Assembly (NCBI RefSeq): GCF_008121495.1
Contig: NZ_CP043051.1
Span: 186,001-250,000 of the forward strand
Direction of reading: 5' to 3'
DNA: 64,000 nucleotides
Source: Mediterraneibacter gnavus ATCC 29149
GTDB taxonomy: Bacteria > Bacillota > Clostridia > Lachnospirales > Lachnospiraceae
The translations under genes and the position numbers were made by a program. Shown here piece by piece: positions 54,256 through 62,948 of the stretch. The notes beneath the pieces were generated by a model. That model saw only the letters and a program-made list of their open reading frames with translations, searched no databases and was not told where the DNA came from. Numbering within the stretch: the first letter of the stretch is position 1; every line of letters starts with the position of its first letter.

Positions 54256-55068
54256 TTACAAAAGCTCCCCTATATTAAGGAGACCCCACCCGGTTCCTTC
54301 TTCGTCCAGCGAAATGCAGGACTCCCTCAGCTTCAGTTTCACTTCTACATTGGTCATGTCCGGATATTCTGACAGCAGACATGCAACCGCACCTGATACG
54401 ATCGGTGCTGCCATGGATGTGCCGCTTTTCTCCACATAAGCTTTCTTTTCTTTGTCAATTCTGCCACAGCTTATGATCCCAAGTCCCGGCGCCACAAGAT
54501 CCGGTTTTACAATGCACGTATCGGATGGTCCTCTTCCGGAATATTTCCACCGCTGTCCCATACGTGTCCTGCCCCGCCTGATTTCCTCATAAGCGCCTAC
54601 TGTGATGATCTTTCTGCTGTCTCCCGGTGAAGCAATACTGCCTCTTTCCGGACCGTCATTTCCCGCAGACGCCACCACCGCAATTCCTGCATCCCATAGA
54701 GATTCCGCACCGAGTATCAGTCGTTTTTTCTGCCTCTGTTCCAGATTAGGCTTTGCTCCTACAGAAATATTGACGACCCGGATGGGATATTTTTTCCGCA
54801 TAGACAGTACCCAGCGCATTCCTTCCAGAACACTCTCCACACTTCCGTTTCCATCCTGATCCAGTACCTTTGCAATCAGCAAGGAGGCTTTCGGCGCTAT
54901 TCCCGCGTAGGTTCCGCCGGAAAGCCGCCCGTCGCCCGCCAAAATTCCGGCCACATGTGTTCCGTGACCGCTGTCATCATACATCTGCTCCTTTCGATGT
55001 ACAAAATCCCTGAATTCCAATATCCGTTTTCCAAAATCAGGATGTGCGCAGATGCCCTCTTGTGTCAA
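54256..55068 (-). pseudogene. Subtilisin-like serine protease (S8), 5' part removed by an insertion
   Basis: About 265 residues of a subtilase remain. Catalytic His is in DDSGHGTHVAGILAG, the oxyanion Asn in VASAGNDG and catalytic Ser in SGTSMAAPIVSG. The recognisable homology begins at GICAHPDFGKRI (codon GGC at 55054-55056). The catalytic Asp (normally D-T-G just before GIC) and all upstream sequence are missing. Upstream bases belong to the second mobile element. The only start is a TTG at 55068 without a ribosome-binding site. Inactive unless the element excises and rejoins the halves. Confidence 0.85.
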
Positions 55069-55286
55069 GTAGTTGCAGGCAATTTTCTTTCGCTTTTTTT
55101 ACGATTTTATCAGGTATTTCAGCACTTTTTCTTCAAAATAACGGCTGGGTGTTAAATAAATGCTATAAATCCGCAAAAGGCTTTGATAAATAGATGCAAA
55201 CAAATCAAGTAGAGTTTATAAAACGTTAGTAGAGAAATGATTTTGAGGGATATAGCCTATGATGACTATACCCCTCTCCTTCTCTT

Positions 55287-56113
55287 TTACCATTTATACC
55301 TTCTGCAAGGAAAATGTAATTCACGCAATCCAGCCTCCCTACAAATAGAAGATAAGATTTTCAATATTTCTTCTCTTGTAAGATTAAACCACTCACCGAG
55401 TTCTCTATCTGAAAAACAATAAAAAACATCCTGTCCTGAACCATATTTTGTATATGTATGCTCTGCTTCAGCCACCTTTAATCGTCTACGGATATCATTA
55501 AGCATATCTGCAATTGTATCGAGTTTTTTACGCCATATTGGATTTTGAATCGCCGATTTTCCTTCCGCTTGTTTTAGTTTCTCACCATCTCTGGTACGCA
55601 TAACCCCTGTATTCAATGCGATAAGAGTATCTTCGATGGCTTTATCAAAATCCTCCATTCGACCTTCCTGATAAATGTCATCTTGAAAAGCTGGACGATC
55701 AAAACATTGAACAAAGAATTTGATAATCGCTTTATCCTCTTCCATAGATTGTATTGGCGAAATCTTTTCAATCTCTGAAAGTGCTGATAATTCTGCAGCC
55801 TTTTTCCACTCTAAAAGAACTGCTTTTGAATAACGAGTGGTATCTGTATCTATTAACTTTGAGCAAGACTGGCATAGCCATATTCCATTCTCAGAAGACT
55901 TTCGTTCTTCTGGTGTCATACTTTCATCATATCTTGGACCACCCTTTGCTGCGGCACAAATATGGCAGCTACACCAATATTTGTAATTTTATCTGGATCA
56001 GTATTTGCAGCACAAGTTAGTTTTTGACATTTCGGATTGCTACATCTTCTGCCTACTCGATTTGCAAGCAACTCCTTCGTAGCCAAGGAAAAATCATCTC
56101 TATTGTTTGCCAT
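55287..56113 (-). pseudogene. HNH endonuclease with one-base frameshift
   Basis: Two adjacent frames (56113-55916 and 55919-55287) form one gene. The first encodes MANNRDDFSLATKELLANRVGRRCSNPKC and ends after NIGVAA. One base short near 55968-55973, the other frame continues HICAAAKGGPRYDESMTPEERKSSENGIWLCQSCSKLID. Joined, they give the classic AAHI...GPRYD...NGIWLCQ-C HNH domain with Cys pairs, then a C-terminal region of about 150 residues that I do not recognise. The frameshift may be a real mutation or a sequencing error. If repaired, it would be a DNA nuclease of the kind found in phage-defence loci. Confidence 0.75.
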
Positions 56114-56162
56114 CTTGCATACCTCATTTCATTTTTTGAATAAAATTTAATAACCTAAATAT

Positions 56163-57104
56163 CTATTTCATAGTAATTCCCATTCGTTTCAATTCTTGAG
56201 CCATCTGATAACGATGTGTTATACAGTCTTTGTCAAGATTATTTTCATATATAATCCAATCATTTATCGACTCTAATGCGTAATCCACAGCTTCCTGATT
56301 TAACACAACACCAGACACTTTTAAAAAGTTTACTCTAATTACAAGTTCAAGTACATATACAAAATACCAATTTGCATAATCTGTAATTTTATCTTCGGAG
56401 TCATGAATTAACGCAGCCAAACTATTTTTTGAATATATATAATGATAAAATGTATGTCTTTCTTGAGATAATAACCCCTTATATTTTTCTCCATCTATTC
56501 CAAGCAAAGAAATTCCTTGTTGTAACTTCTGACTATTTACTATTTTCTTAAAAAATATATCATAACTACCTTTTACATTATTTGTCTCTTTATAAGTGTT
56601 TATTATGAAACCATCTGCAATATTCAATAATAAAGATAGTCTATGATTTACATTTATCTTTCCATAATTTTCTGAATTCAAATAGTAAAAAGCATTCACA
56701 ACTGATTTTGTCATTTTTTTATCTGAAATGCCCGTGTTACGAAATTTATCATATTTTTCTAACACTTCTGATGACAGGTCTCTTTGTGCTCTCCCTAATA
56801 ATTCTGAACAATACCACATTTTGTCTGTTTTATAAAATGGTAATGTAATAAGCTCTTTACATTCCATTTTAACCCCATCAATTTCATATGATATTGGTTC
56901 ATAAAAATATCCATCATAAAGAAACAGCAATTCCCAAAGAAGTTGGAATACAATTTTGACATTCTCTTCCCCTTCAAGTTCTAATTTACAGTTATTATCT
57001 TTTATTTTTATATTTGCAGTAACTCCTTTATATTCTGTATGAATTTCTTGATCGCTCCAATTACGAATATAATCCTTTACTTTCATGTCTACTTGCCACT
57101 TCAT
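56163..57104 (-). CDS. Unknown protein with HEPN-like RxxxxH motif (candidate RNase, possibly ApeA-like)
   Basis: This 313-residue protein is not clearly recognised. The N-terminal 120 residues look beta-rich. The C-terminal half is helical and contains LSQERHTFYHYIYS near residues 209-222, an R-x4-H motif in the context seen in HEPN ribonucleases, followed by helices (YANWYFVYVLELVIRVNFL). It is AT-rich, has GGGAG before ATG 57104 and lies 50 bp upstream of the HNH gene at the element edge. An abortive-infection role is inferred from motif and location. Confidence 0.5.
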   Translation of the reverse strand: MKWQVDMKVKDYIRNWSDQEIHTEYKGVTANIKIKDNNCKLELEGEENVKIVFQLLWELLFLYDGYFYEPISYEIDGVKMECKELITLPFYKTDKMWYCSELLGRAQRDLSSEVLEKYDKFRNTGISDKKMTKSVVNAFYYLNSENYGKINVNHRLSLLLNIADGFIINTYKETNNVKGSYDIFFKKIVNSQKLQQGISLLGIDGEKYKGLLSQERHTFYHYIYSKNSLAALIHDSEDKITDYANWYFVYVLELVIRVNFLKVSGVVLNQEAVDYALESINDWIIYENNLDKDCITHRYQMAQELKRMGITMK

Positions 57105-57197
57105 AAATTCTCCCTAATAATTTTTATTTAGTTCTCACTTTTACAAATTCATATTTCTCACTTTATTTATAATTATACATCACCCAACATCATTGTA

Positions 57198-57232
57198 AAG
57201 AAAAAAGCAAGCCGTTTTCAGACTTGCTTTTC
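57198..57232 (-). terminator. Terminator of the serine recombinase operon
   Basis: The stem AAAAGCAAG / CTTGCTTTT (57203-57211 with 57223-57231) is followed by TTTTTTC on the minus strand, just after the third recombinase stop. Confidence 0.8.
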
Positions 57233-57274
57233 ATCATACTTTATTCCCTATCATTTCCCCCTGCTATCCCATAG

Positions 57275-58822
57275 CTATTCTTTTCCATCACTAAAGTTCC
57301 AGATAATCTCCATATGCTGTTCATCCCATACATTTATCTTCTTTATAAAAGTATCCACCACCTCTTGATTTAGTTCATTGATCTTACATTCTTTCCAAAT
57401 GATATGAGCATCCGGCAGTTCTGCATGAAACTCTGTCTCCACCTCTGCCAATCGCATCTCCTGCTCTTGGATTTCACTTTTTATAAAATCTTCCTTTTTC
57501 TGCAATTCCTCTCTGAACTCTATGTATTCTTCCCTTTGGATTTCCCGCTTTCCATATCTCTCATAAAGTGTGATCTGTTCTTTTCCCACAGCATCTAAGG
57601 CTTGTTGAGATTTTTGCAACTTATCCCTCTTCACATGATACTTCTCTTTTTGTACTTCCTGATACTGACTCCACACTTCTTCCAATTCCATCTGTCTGCG
57701 GATTTCCTTTTGCAAAGCAGCTAAAAGAACCTGTTCCAAAAAGAATACATTGACTTGGCTCACACAATTCTCATCACCTGTCGTATAACGTTCATTACAA
57801 TAAAAATAAGGATTTTTTGCTTTACGATAGCGCAAAGCCTTACCACACTCCCCGCATACAACCTTTCCTATCAGAATATGTGCTTTTTGTGGCTGATAAG
57901 GTTTCGATATCCCCCTCGTCTGCTGTACTGCATCAAATACTTCCCGTTCGATGATCGGTTCATGATGATTATAAGTAATCTTCCATTCACTTCTTGGCTT
58001 TAAGTGATTTTTCCCTCCAACCTTATCCTTCTTATATTTTCCATATACCATATCTCCTGCATAAAAATGATTTTTCAGTATCGTGCAGATTGTTGTATGC
58101 TGCCATGAAAATTCCTTGCCAACTGGCTTCCGGTGTGTTGCTCCTCTCTCTATCAGATATTCCACAGGTGTTTTTACCTTTTCTTTATGAAACTTCTTTG
58201 CAATATCCACAGAAGTATATCCTTCTAATGTCAGTCGAAAAATTTCCCGGACAACTGCCGCCTCCTCTTCTACAATCTCCACTTGATTTCTGTCCTCTGC
58301 TTTTTTGCGATATCCAAAAGGACAGTTCCCGCTGCAGTAAATCCCCCGTTCTTTTTTAGAATGTAGGGAAGAAGTTACCTTTACCGATAAATCCTTAGAA
58401 TAGAGATCATTGACCAGCGTTTTAAATGCCAGATTCATCCCAATCGTTTTTTTAGTGACAGCTTCACTATCATAATGGTCATTCACAGAGATAAAACGGA
58501 TTCCTAAAAATGGAAAAATCTGCTCTACATAGAAACCTGTTTCTACATAGTCTCTGGCAAAACGTGAAAAATCTTTTACGATAATACAATCTACTTTTTT
58601 CTGCCGGGCAGCGGCTAATAATTCCTGCATTGCAGGTCTGTCCATACTGGTTCCGCTGTAACCATCATCCACAAATTCTAAAATCTCATAATTTTCAAAA
58701 TTTCGCTCAATATATCCTCTTAACAACAAACGCTGATAAGAAATACTGTTACTCTCCTGTGCATTCCAGTCATCTTCCTTGGACAATCGCAGATACATTG
58801 CTATCTTCAGTCTATTTTTCAT
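57275..58822 (-). CDS. Large serine recombinase 3
   Basis: This 515-residue recombinase has a resolvase domain with nucleophile Ser14 in YLRLSKEDD, then DDGYSGTSMDRPAMQEL and VKDFSRFARDYVETG. The recombinase domain has a zinc ribbon (VCGECGKALRYR, YFYC...C) and a coiled coil near 375-450. Its start overlaps the end of recombinase 2 by 11 nt. Catalytic residues look intact. It is closest to the element edge. Confidence 0.93.
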   Translation of the reverse strand: MKNRLKIAMYLRLSKEDDWNAQESNSISYQRLLLRGYIERNFENYEILEFVDDGYSGTSMDRPAMQELLAAARQKKVDCIIVKDFSRFARDYVETGFYVEQIFPFLGIRFISVNDHYDSEAVTKKTIGMNLAFKTLVNDLYSKDLSVKVTSSLHSKKERGIYCSGNCPFGYRKKAEDRNQVEIVEEEAAVVREIFRLTLEGYTSVDIAKKFHKEKVKTPVEYLIERGATHRKPVGKEFSWQHTTICTILKNHFYAGDMVYGKYKKDKVGGKNHLKPRSEWKITYNHHEPIIEREVFDAVQQTRGISKPYQPQKAHILIGKVVCGECGKALRYRKAKNPYFYCNERYTTGDENCVSQVNVFFLEQVLLAALQKEIRRQMELEEVWSQYQEVQKEKYHVKRDKLQKSQQALDAVGKEQITLYERYGKREIQREEYIEFREELQKKEDFIKSEIQEQEMRLAEVETEFHAELPDAHIIWKECKINELNQEVVDTFIKKINVWDEQHMEIIWNFSDGKE

Positions 58823-60464
58823 CGTCAGTTCCTCCCATCACCTTCGCAAACTCATCATTCCACTTCCAAATGATTTCTACCCGTTTTCCACGATACACAT
58901 AAATTTTCTCTATCAGGTTTTGCACCAATTCCGCATTTAGTTCGGCACAGCTTTTGTATTTCAAAATAGTACGGAGAAATTGATTCTGCTTATCTACCAT
59001 TCTGTCAATGGAAGAATACTCTGTATGTAAATCACGTAATGCCTGCCGATCCTGTTCCTTTTTTTCTTCCAGTTTCTTCTTTGTTTCCAGAAATTGTGCC
59101 TGTGAAATGCTCCCGTTTCGATACTCCAGATAATAGGAACTGATCTTCCTGTCAGCACCATCCACCGATTTTTGCAGTTCATCCTGTGCTTTCTGTATCT
59201 GTTCTTTTCGTTTTTCTCCTGCCTCTTTATTAAATTCCATCAGTTTTTTCATCTGTGTACTGCTTAAAAGAAACTCTTTTTTCAGCAGATGAAGGATCAC
59301 TTTCTGAATCTGAAGAAATGTAATCTGTTCGTTTTCACATTTTTCTTCATCAATCCGTTTGCTATTCGGACAGCTATAAAATACAAATGTTTTTACTTCT
59401 TTATAAGAAGCCTTTCTCTCCGTCACCATACGGCTTAACTTATGCCCGCACTCACCGCAATACAAAACCCCACGGAAAATATCTTCCATCGTATCCTTTC
59501 TAAGTGGTCTGCGGTTTTGTATTTTAATATTTCCTTCTATCCTTTCCCATACCCGATAAAATACTTCTTCCGAAACCAAAGGTTCATGTGTGTGTTCCGC
59601 TGTAATCTGTTCTTTCATGTGCTTTCCGGATTGCACAAGATTCCCTATGTAGGCATCGTTGGTTAATAGAAACCGGATAGATTCTCTTTCCCACTGTCTT
59701 AACTGCTGCCCCTCCTGCTGATAAACCGTTTTGTATTTTTTATAATCACTTGGGCGATGAATCTTTTGTCTATACAGCCATTTTACAAGAGATACAAATG
59801 TCTCCCCAGAAGCATACCGGTTAAAGATCTCCCTGACAATCTCACTGGTCACAGGTTCCGACACTAAAGTCCGTTTTCCGTCTATCTTTTCGATTTGAAA
59901 ACCATACGGCGGAATACTCCCCAGATATTCTCCCTGTTTCATCTTTGCCTGTTTACTTGCTGTGACCTTTTCTGCAATGTCCCTTGCATACAGTTCATTG
60001 GCAATATTTTTCAAATGCATGGAAAGCGCTTCGTTGCAGTCCGCCTGTTTGATGCTGTCATACTGATCTGTAATGGCAATAAAACGAACACCTAAAAATG
60101 GAAAAATCTTCTCTACAAAATTTCCTGTCTCAATATAATTTCTTCCAAACCGGGAAAAATCTTTTACAATGATACAGTTTATCAATCCATCTCTCACATC
60201 TTGCATCAACCGTTCAAAATCACTCCGCTGAAAATTTGTCCCGGTAGCTCCCAAATCTGAATAGCAATCATACAGTGTAATCTCTGTATGGGATTTCAAA
60301 TATTCTTTTGCCATCTCAATCTGCGTTTCAATGGAGATTTCTTTCCCGTCATGATTATCCACAGATAATCTTGCATAAATACCTGCCATGTATGTTTTCA
60401 CCGATACATTTTCTTGCAGTGATTGGCTTTCTAACCGAACCTTACGTTTGGATGTTCTTGCCAT
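58812..60464 (-). CDS. Large serine recombinase 2
   Basis: This 550-residue recombinase has an N-terminal extension of 24 residues, then YARLSVDN with Ser34, GATGTNFQRSDFERLM and VKDFSRFGRNYIETG. A zinc ribbon (YCGECGHKLSRM...YSC) and a coiled coil follow. ATG 60464 directly follows the TAA of recombinase 1, with GGAGGTGA inside that gene's end. Confidence 0.93.
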   Translation of the reverse strand: MARTSKRKVRLESQSLQENVSVKTYMAGIYARLSVDNHDGKEISIETQIEMAKEYLKSHTEITLYDCYSDLGATGTNFQRSDFERLMQDVRDGLINCIIVKDFSRFGRNYIETGNFVEKIFPFLGVRFIAITDQYDSIKQADCNEALSMHLKNIANELYARDIAEKVTASKQAKMKQGEYLGSIPPYGFQIEKIDGKRTLVSEPVTSEIVREIFNRYASGETFVSLVKWLYRQKIHRPSDYKKYKTVYQQEGQQLRQWERESIRFLLTNDAYIGNLVQSGKHMKEQITAEHTHEPLVSEEVFYRVWERIEGNIKIQNRRPLRKDTMEDIFRGVLYCGECGHKLSRMVTERKASYKEVKTFVFYSCPNSKRIDEEKCENEQITFLQIQKVILHLLKKEFLLSSTQMKKLMEFNKEAGEKRKEQIQKAQDELQKSVDGADRKISSYYLEYRNGSISQAQFLETKKKLEEKKEQDRQALRDLHTEYSSIDRMVDKQNQFLRTILKYKSCAELNAELVQNLIEKIYVYRGKRVEIIWKWNDEFAKVMGGTDDEK

Positions 60465-62123
60465 TTAGATCACCTCCTTCACTACTTCTGATTGTGAAGA
60501 AAGAAACTCCGACAACACTAGCATCTTTTCCATTTCTTCCTGATAACAAAACTGTACCGATACCTTTTTCTCCTCATATACTTCTATCCTGTCTACAAAG
60601 GCTAATAGGGTATCCCTGTCTAATGTGGCAATCTGCATCGTTTCTTTCAAGCGTTCCAGCTTCACACCGGACTGCACTCCATTGTAAAACAGTTTCTTTA
60701 ACATATCCTCCTGTCTTGTCAATGCCTTCTCTGTTTCTATATACTGCTTTTCATAGATTTTGCTAAAATTCTTAAAGTCTGTCTGTGTGATGATTCCCGT
60801 TTTCAAATCTTCATAAAGTCCCGCCCGCAGCTCCAGATATTTTTCCTGCTCATTCCTTAATCGAGTAATCTCTTTATCAAATCCGACCACATCCTCAAAG
60901 TTCATTTCCTTTGTCTGGAGATACTGCATCTGTCGGTTTACGTCCATCAGAAGTGTAACCTGTGACCGGATAATCTGAAACACAACTCTTTTTAAGTCTG
61001 TTTCCGGAATACTATGCCTGCTGCATCCCTCACTCCGATTTCTCGTAGAACAGATATAATATATTTTTTCCGTCCCCTTATATCTGTTTATTCGGCGTAC
61101 CATAGGTTCTTTACAGTCTCCGCAAAACAGAAGTCCCGAAAACATGTGCGCTTTTTCTTTTCCCTTCCCGGCTCTGGTATCGACTTTTAAAAGCCGCTGT
61201 ACATTTTGGTAATCCTCTTTGGAAATGATTGCCTCATGTGTGCCTTCCACCTTAAACCACTCTGACTCCGGCTTTTCTAAAATCTTATCTACCTTATAAT
61301 TGACTTTCTCCCGTTTTCCCTGTACCATCATTCCGGTGTAAATTTCATTGGTTAAAATACGCTTTACCGCCACCGCAGACCATTTTGATACAATTCCGGC
61401 TTGAAAACCTGTGGAATAATGCTCTCCGTAAGATTTCTTATATTCCAATGGAGAGAAAATTCCATTCTCATTCAGTCGGTTTGCAATGGCAAGATTGCTC
61501 ATACCATCCAGTTTCCATGTGAAAATATTTTTTACAATCTTTGCCGCATATTCATCTATGACCAGCTTATTTTTATCTTCATGGTCTTTCTGATATCCAT
61601 AGACTGCAAATGCACCGATAAATTTTCCTTTCTCCCGTTTTACTCTCTGATGTGATTTTACCTTTTCTGAAATATCCTGACAGTAGGAATCATTCACAAA
61701 GTTTTTAACCGGAATCACAAGAGATGTGGTACTCTGATCCGCAGTCAAACTATCGTAATGATCTGTGATCGCAATGAAACGCACAGAAAAAGCCGGGAAG
61801 GTCTTTTGAATGAACCGCCCGGCTTCAATATAATCTCGTCCAAATCTGGATAAATCTTTTACAACGACACAATTTACATTTCCATTTTCAATGTCCGCCA
61901 TCATTCTTTTAAAATCTGGTCGGTCAAAGTTGGCTCCCGAATATCCGTCATCAATATAAATATCGAATAACTCCATATCCGGCTGTTCTCTTACAAAGGA
62001 ACGTGCCAGCTCACGTTGGGATGAAATACTATCGCTCTCTCGTTTTGCGCTGCCATCAATATCTTCATCATCTCTCGATAAACGGAGATAAATCGCAGCA
62101 TGATACATTATTTTTTTCTGCAT
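60465..62123 (-). CDS. Large serine recombinase 1
   Basis: This 552-residue recombinase has YLRLSRDD with Ser16, DDGYSGANFDRPDFKRMM, VKDLSRFGRDYIEAG, a zinc ribbon (FCGDCKEPMVRR...YIC) and a coiled coil. ATG 62123 follows AGGAGG. First gene of the three-recombinase operon. The three differ strongly in sequence, so they are not recent duplicates. Confidence 0.93.
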   Translation of the reverse strand: MQKKIMYHAAIYLRLSRDDEDIDGSAKRESDSISSQRELARSFVREQPDMELFDIYIDDGYSGANFDRPDFKRMMADIENGNVNCVVVKDLSRFGRDYIEAGRFIQKTFPAFSVRFIAITDHYDSLTADQSTTSLVIPVKNFVNDSYCQDISEKVKSHQRVKREKGKFIGAFAVYGYQKDHEDKNKLVIDEYAAKIVKNIFTWKLDGMSNLAIANRLNENGIFSPLEYKKSYGEHYSTGFQAGIVSKWSAVAVKRILTNEIYTGMMVQGKREKVNYKVDKILEKPESEWFKVEGTHEAIISKEDYQNVQRLLKVDTRAGKGKEKAHMFSGLLFCGDCKEPMVRRINRYKGTEKIYYICSTRNRSEGCSRHSIPETDLKRVVFQIIRSQVTLLMDVNRQMQYLQTKEMNFEDVVGFDKEITRLRNEQEKYLELRAGLYEDLKTGIITQTDFKNFSKIYEKQYIETEKALTRQEDMLKKLFYNGVQSGVKLERLKETMQIATLDRDTLLAFVDRIEVYEEKKVSVQFCYQEEMEKMLVLSEFLSSQSEVVKEVI

Positions 62124-62296
62124 TCTGCTTCCTCCTGATTTTTACTATTTTTTATTTCAGTCAGTTGAACCTGTCCTACGAGGTTACTTCTTATAGTAAT
62201 TTTCAGGATTTCGCTGTTTTGTCCTGCATCTAAGTTACCATAACATCCTGCTACTGTAAAGAGTCTGTTGAAATTTTTAGTATTTTGTTTCTGCAA
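62108..62296 (-). CDS. Possible small protein between the DUF6870-like gene and recombinase 1
   Basis: An open frame of 62 codons overlaps both neighbours by about 16-20 nt, as real genes in tight operons do. It reads FNRLFTVAGCYGNLDAGQNSEILKITIRSNLVGQVQLTEIKN, which has protein-like composition. The only start is a TTG at 62296 without a ribosome-binding site, so the start or even the gene is doubtful. Confidence 0.35.
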   Translation of the reverse strand: MQKQNTKNFNRLFTVAGCYGNLDAGQNSEILKITIRSNLVGQVQLTEIKNSKNQEEAECRKK

Positions 62297-62546
62297 TTTT
62301 TGAAATATACTGTTTCATCCGATCATTCAATGTCTCTTCACAGTCGGAATACCCAATCTTCACAACATACTCCCCCACCCGGACAAGATAGGGATTATGT
62401 ACCTGCTCTACATACTCTTTCACTCGTTTTTGTACTGACTGTTTCGTATCAATCTCAATTTCACTAATATCCACAAGCTCATCTGGATTTACTTCTTTTA
62501 TATTTACACGCTTCAATTCCTGCAAAGTTTTCCCATCCAAAAGCAT
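62277..62546 (-). CDS. DUF6870-like small protein
   Basis: This 89-residue protein (TLQELKRVNIKEVNPDELVDISEIEIDTKQSVQKRVKEYVEQVHNPYLVRVGEYVVKIGYSD...TLNDRMKQYISKI) matches my recollection of DUF6870 proteins that precede recombinases in Lachnospiraceae elements. Function unknown. ATG 62546 follows AAGGGGG. It begins the recombinase operon. Confidence 0.65.
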   Translation of the reverse strand: MLLDGKTLQELKRVNIKEVNPDELVDISEIEIDTKQSVQKRVKEYVEQVHNPYLVRVGEYVVKIGYSDCEETLNDRMKQYISKIAETKY

Positions 62547-62653
62547 AACCCCCTTCCTATTTGAGATTCTATGCGTCCAGAAACTTGTCTCATTCTAAAA
62601 ACCGTTCTTCTTTTGTCAAGGTTCATCCTTACATAAACCCAATCCCGGCACAT

Positions 62654-62698
62654 GAAAAAAACAAGCATCGAAAAGATTTTCTTTTTTCTGCTTGTTTC
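62654..62698 (-). terminator. Terminator-like hairpin in the mob control region
   Basis: AACAAGCA (62660-62667) pairs with TGCTTGTT (62689-62696), followed by a T-run on the minus strand. No gene ends here, which suggests a short untranslated transcript from the oriT region. Confidence 0.6.
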
Positions 62699-62766
62699 TT
62701 AACCTCCCCCAAACAGGGTTATTGAAGGGGAAAAACATTTCAGAGCAAGATTCGCCTATGTCCGAC

Positions 62767-62788
62767 AATAACCCGTTTCCGGGTTTTT
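62767..62788 (+). terminator. Terminator-like hairpin in the mob control region, plus strand
   Basis: AACCCG-TTTC-CGGGTT followed by TTT on the plus strand. The stem is short, so the call is tentative. Confidence 0.45.
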
Positions 62789-62832
62789 GCAGACTTGGCA
62801 TTTCTTGATGGGGATTTCGCTCCCCATTCCCT
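62787..62832 (+). other. oriT-like block shared with the first element
   Basis: GCAGACTTG, a 10-nt insert, ATGGGGATTTCG, C, TCCCCATTCCC and TCG. Similar to the minus-strand block at 19323-19365. It lies about 120 bp upstream of mobC. Confidence 0.5.
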
Positions 62833-62948
62833 CGATATAAAATCTGCACTTAAAACTTGCAGGTTGGCTCTCACAAAAAGTTGTGTTCGCAGCGCAATAC
62901 CGAGGTATTGACGATGTGCATACGCACGAAGAAGAAAGGAGGCTTCCT

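Larger units (their letters stand above)
62547..62948. other. Divergent control region between recombinase operon and mobC, probable oriT
   Basis: About 400 bp without a convincing gene, densely structured. It includes a minus-strand terminator (62654-62698), a plus-strand hairpin (62767-62788), the hairpin TGGGGA-TTTCGC-TCCCCA at about 62810-62826, and inverted repeats at 62872-62885, 62895-62910 (CAATACC-GA-GGTATTG) and 62916-62927 (GTGC-ATAC-GCAC). Serial inverted repeats right upstream of mobC are typical of a transfer origin. Confidence 0.55.
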
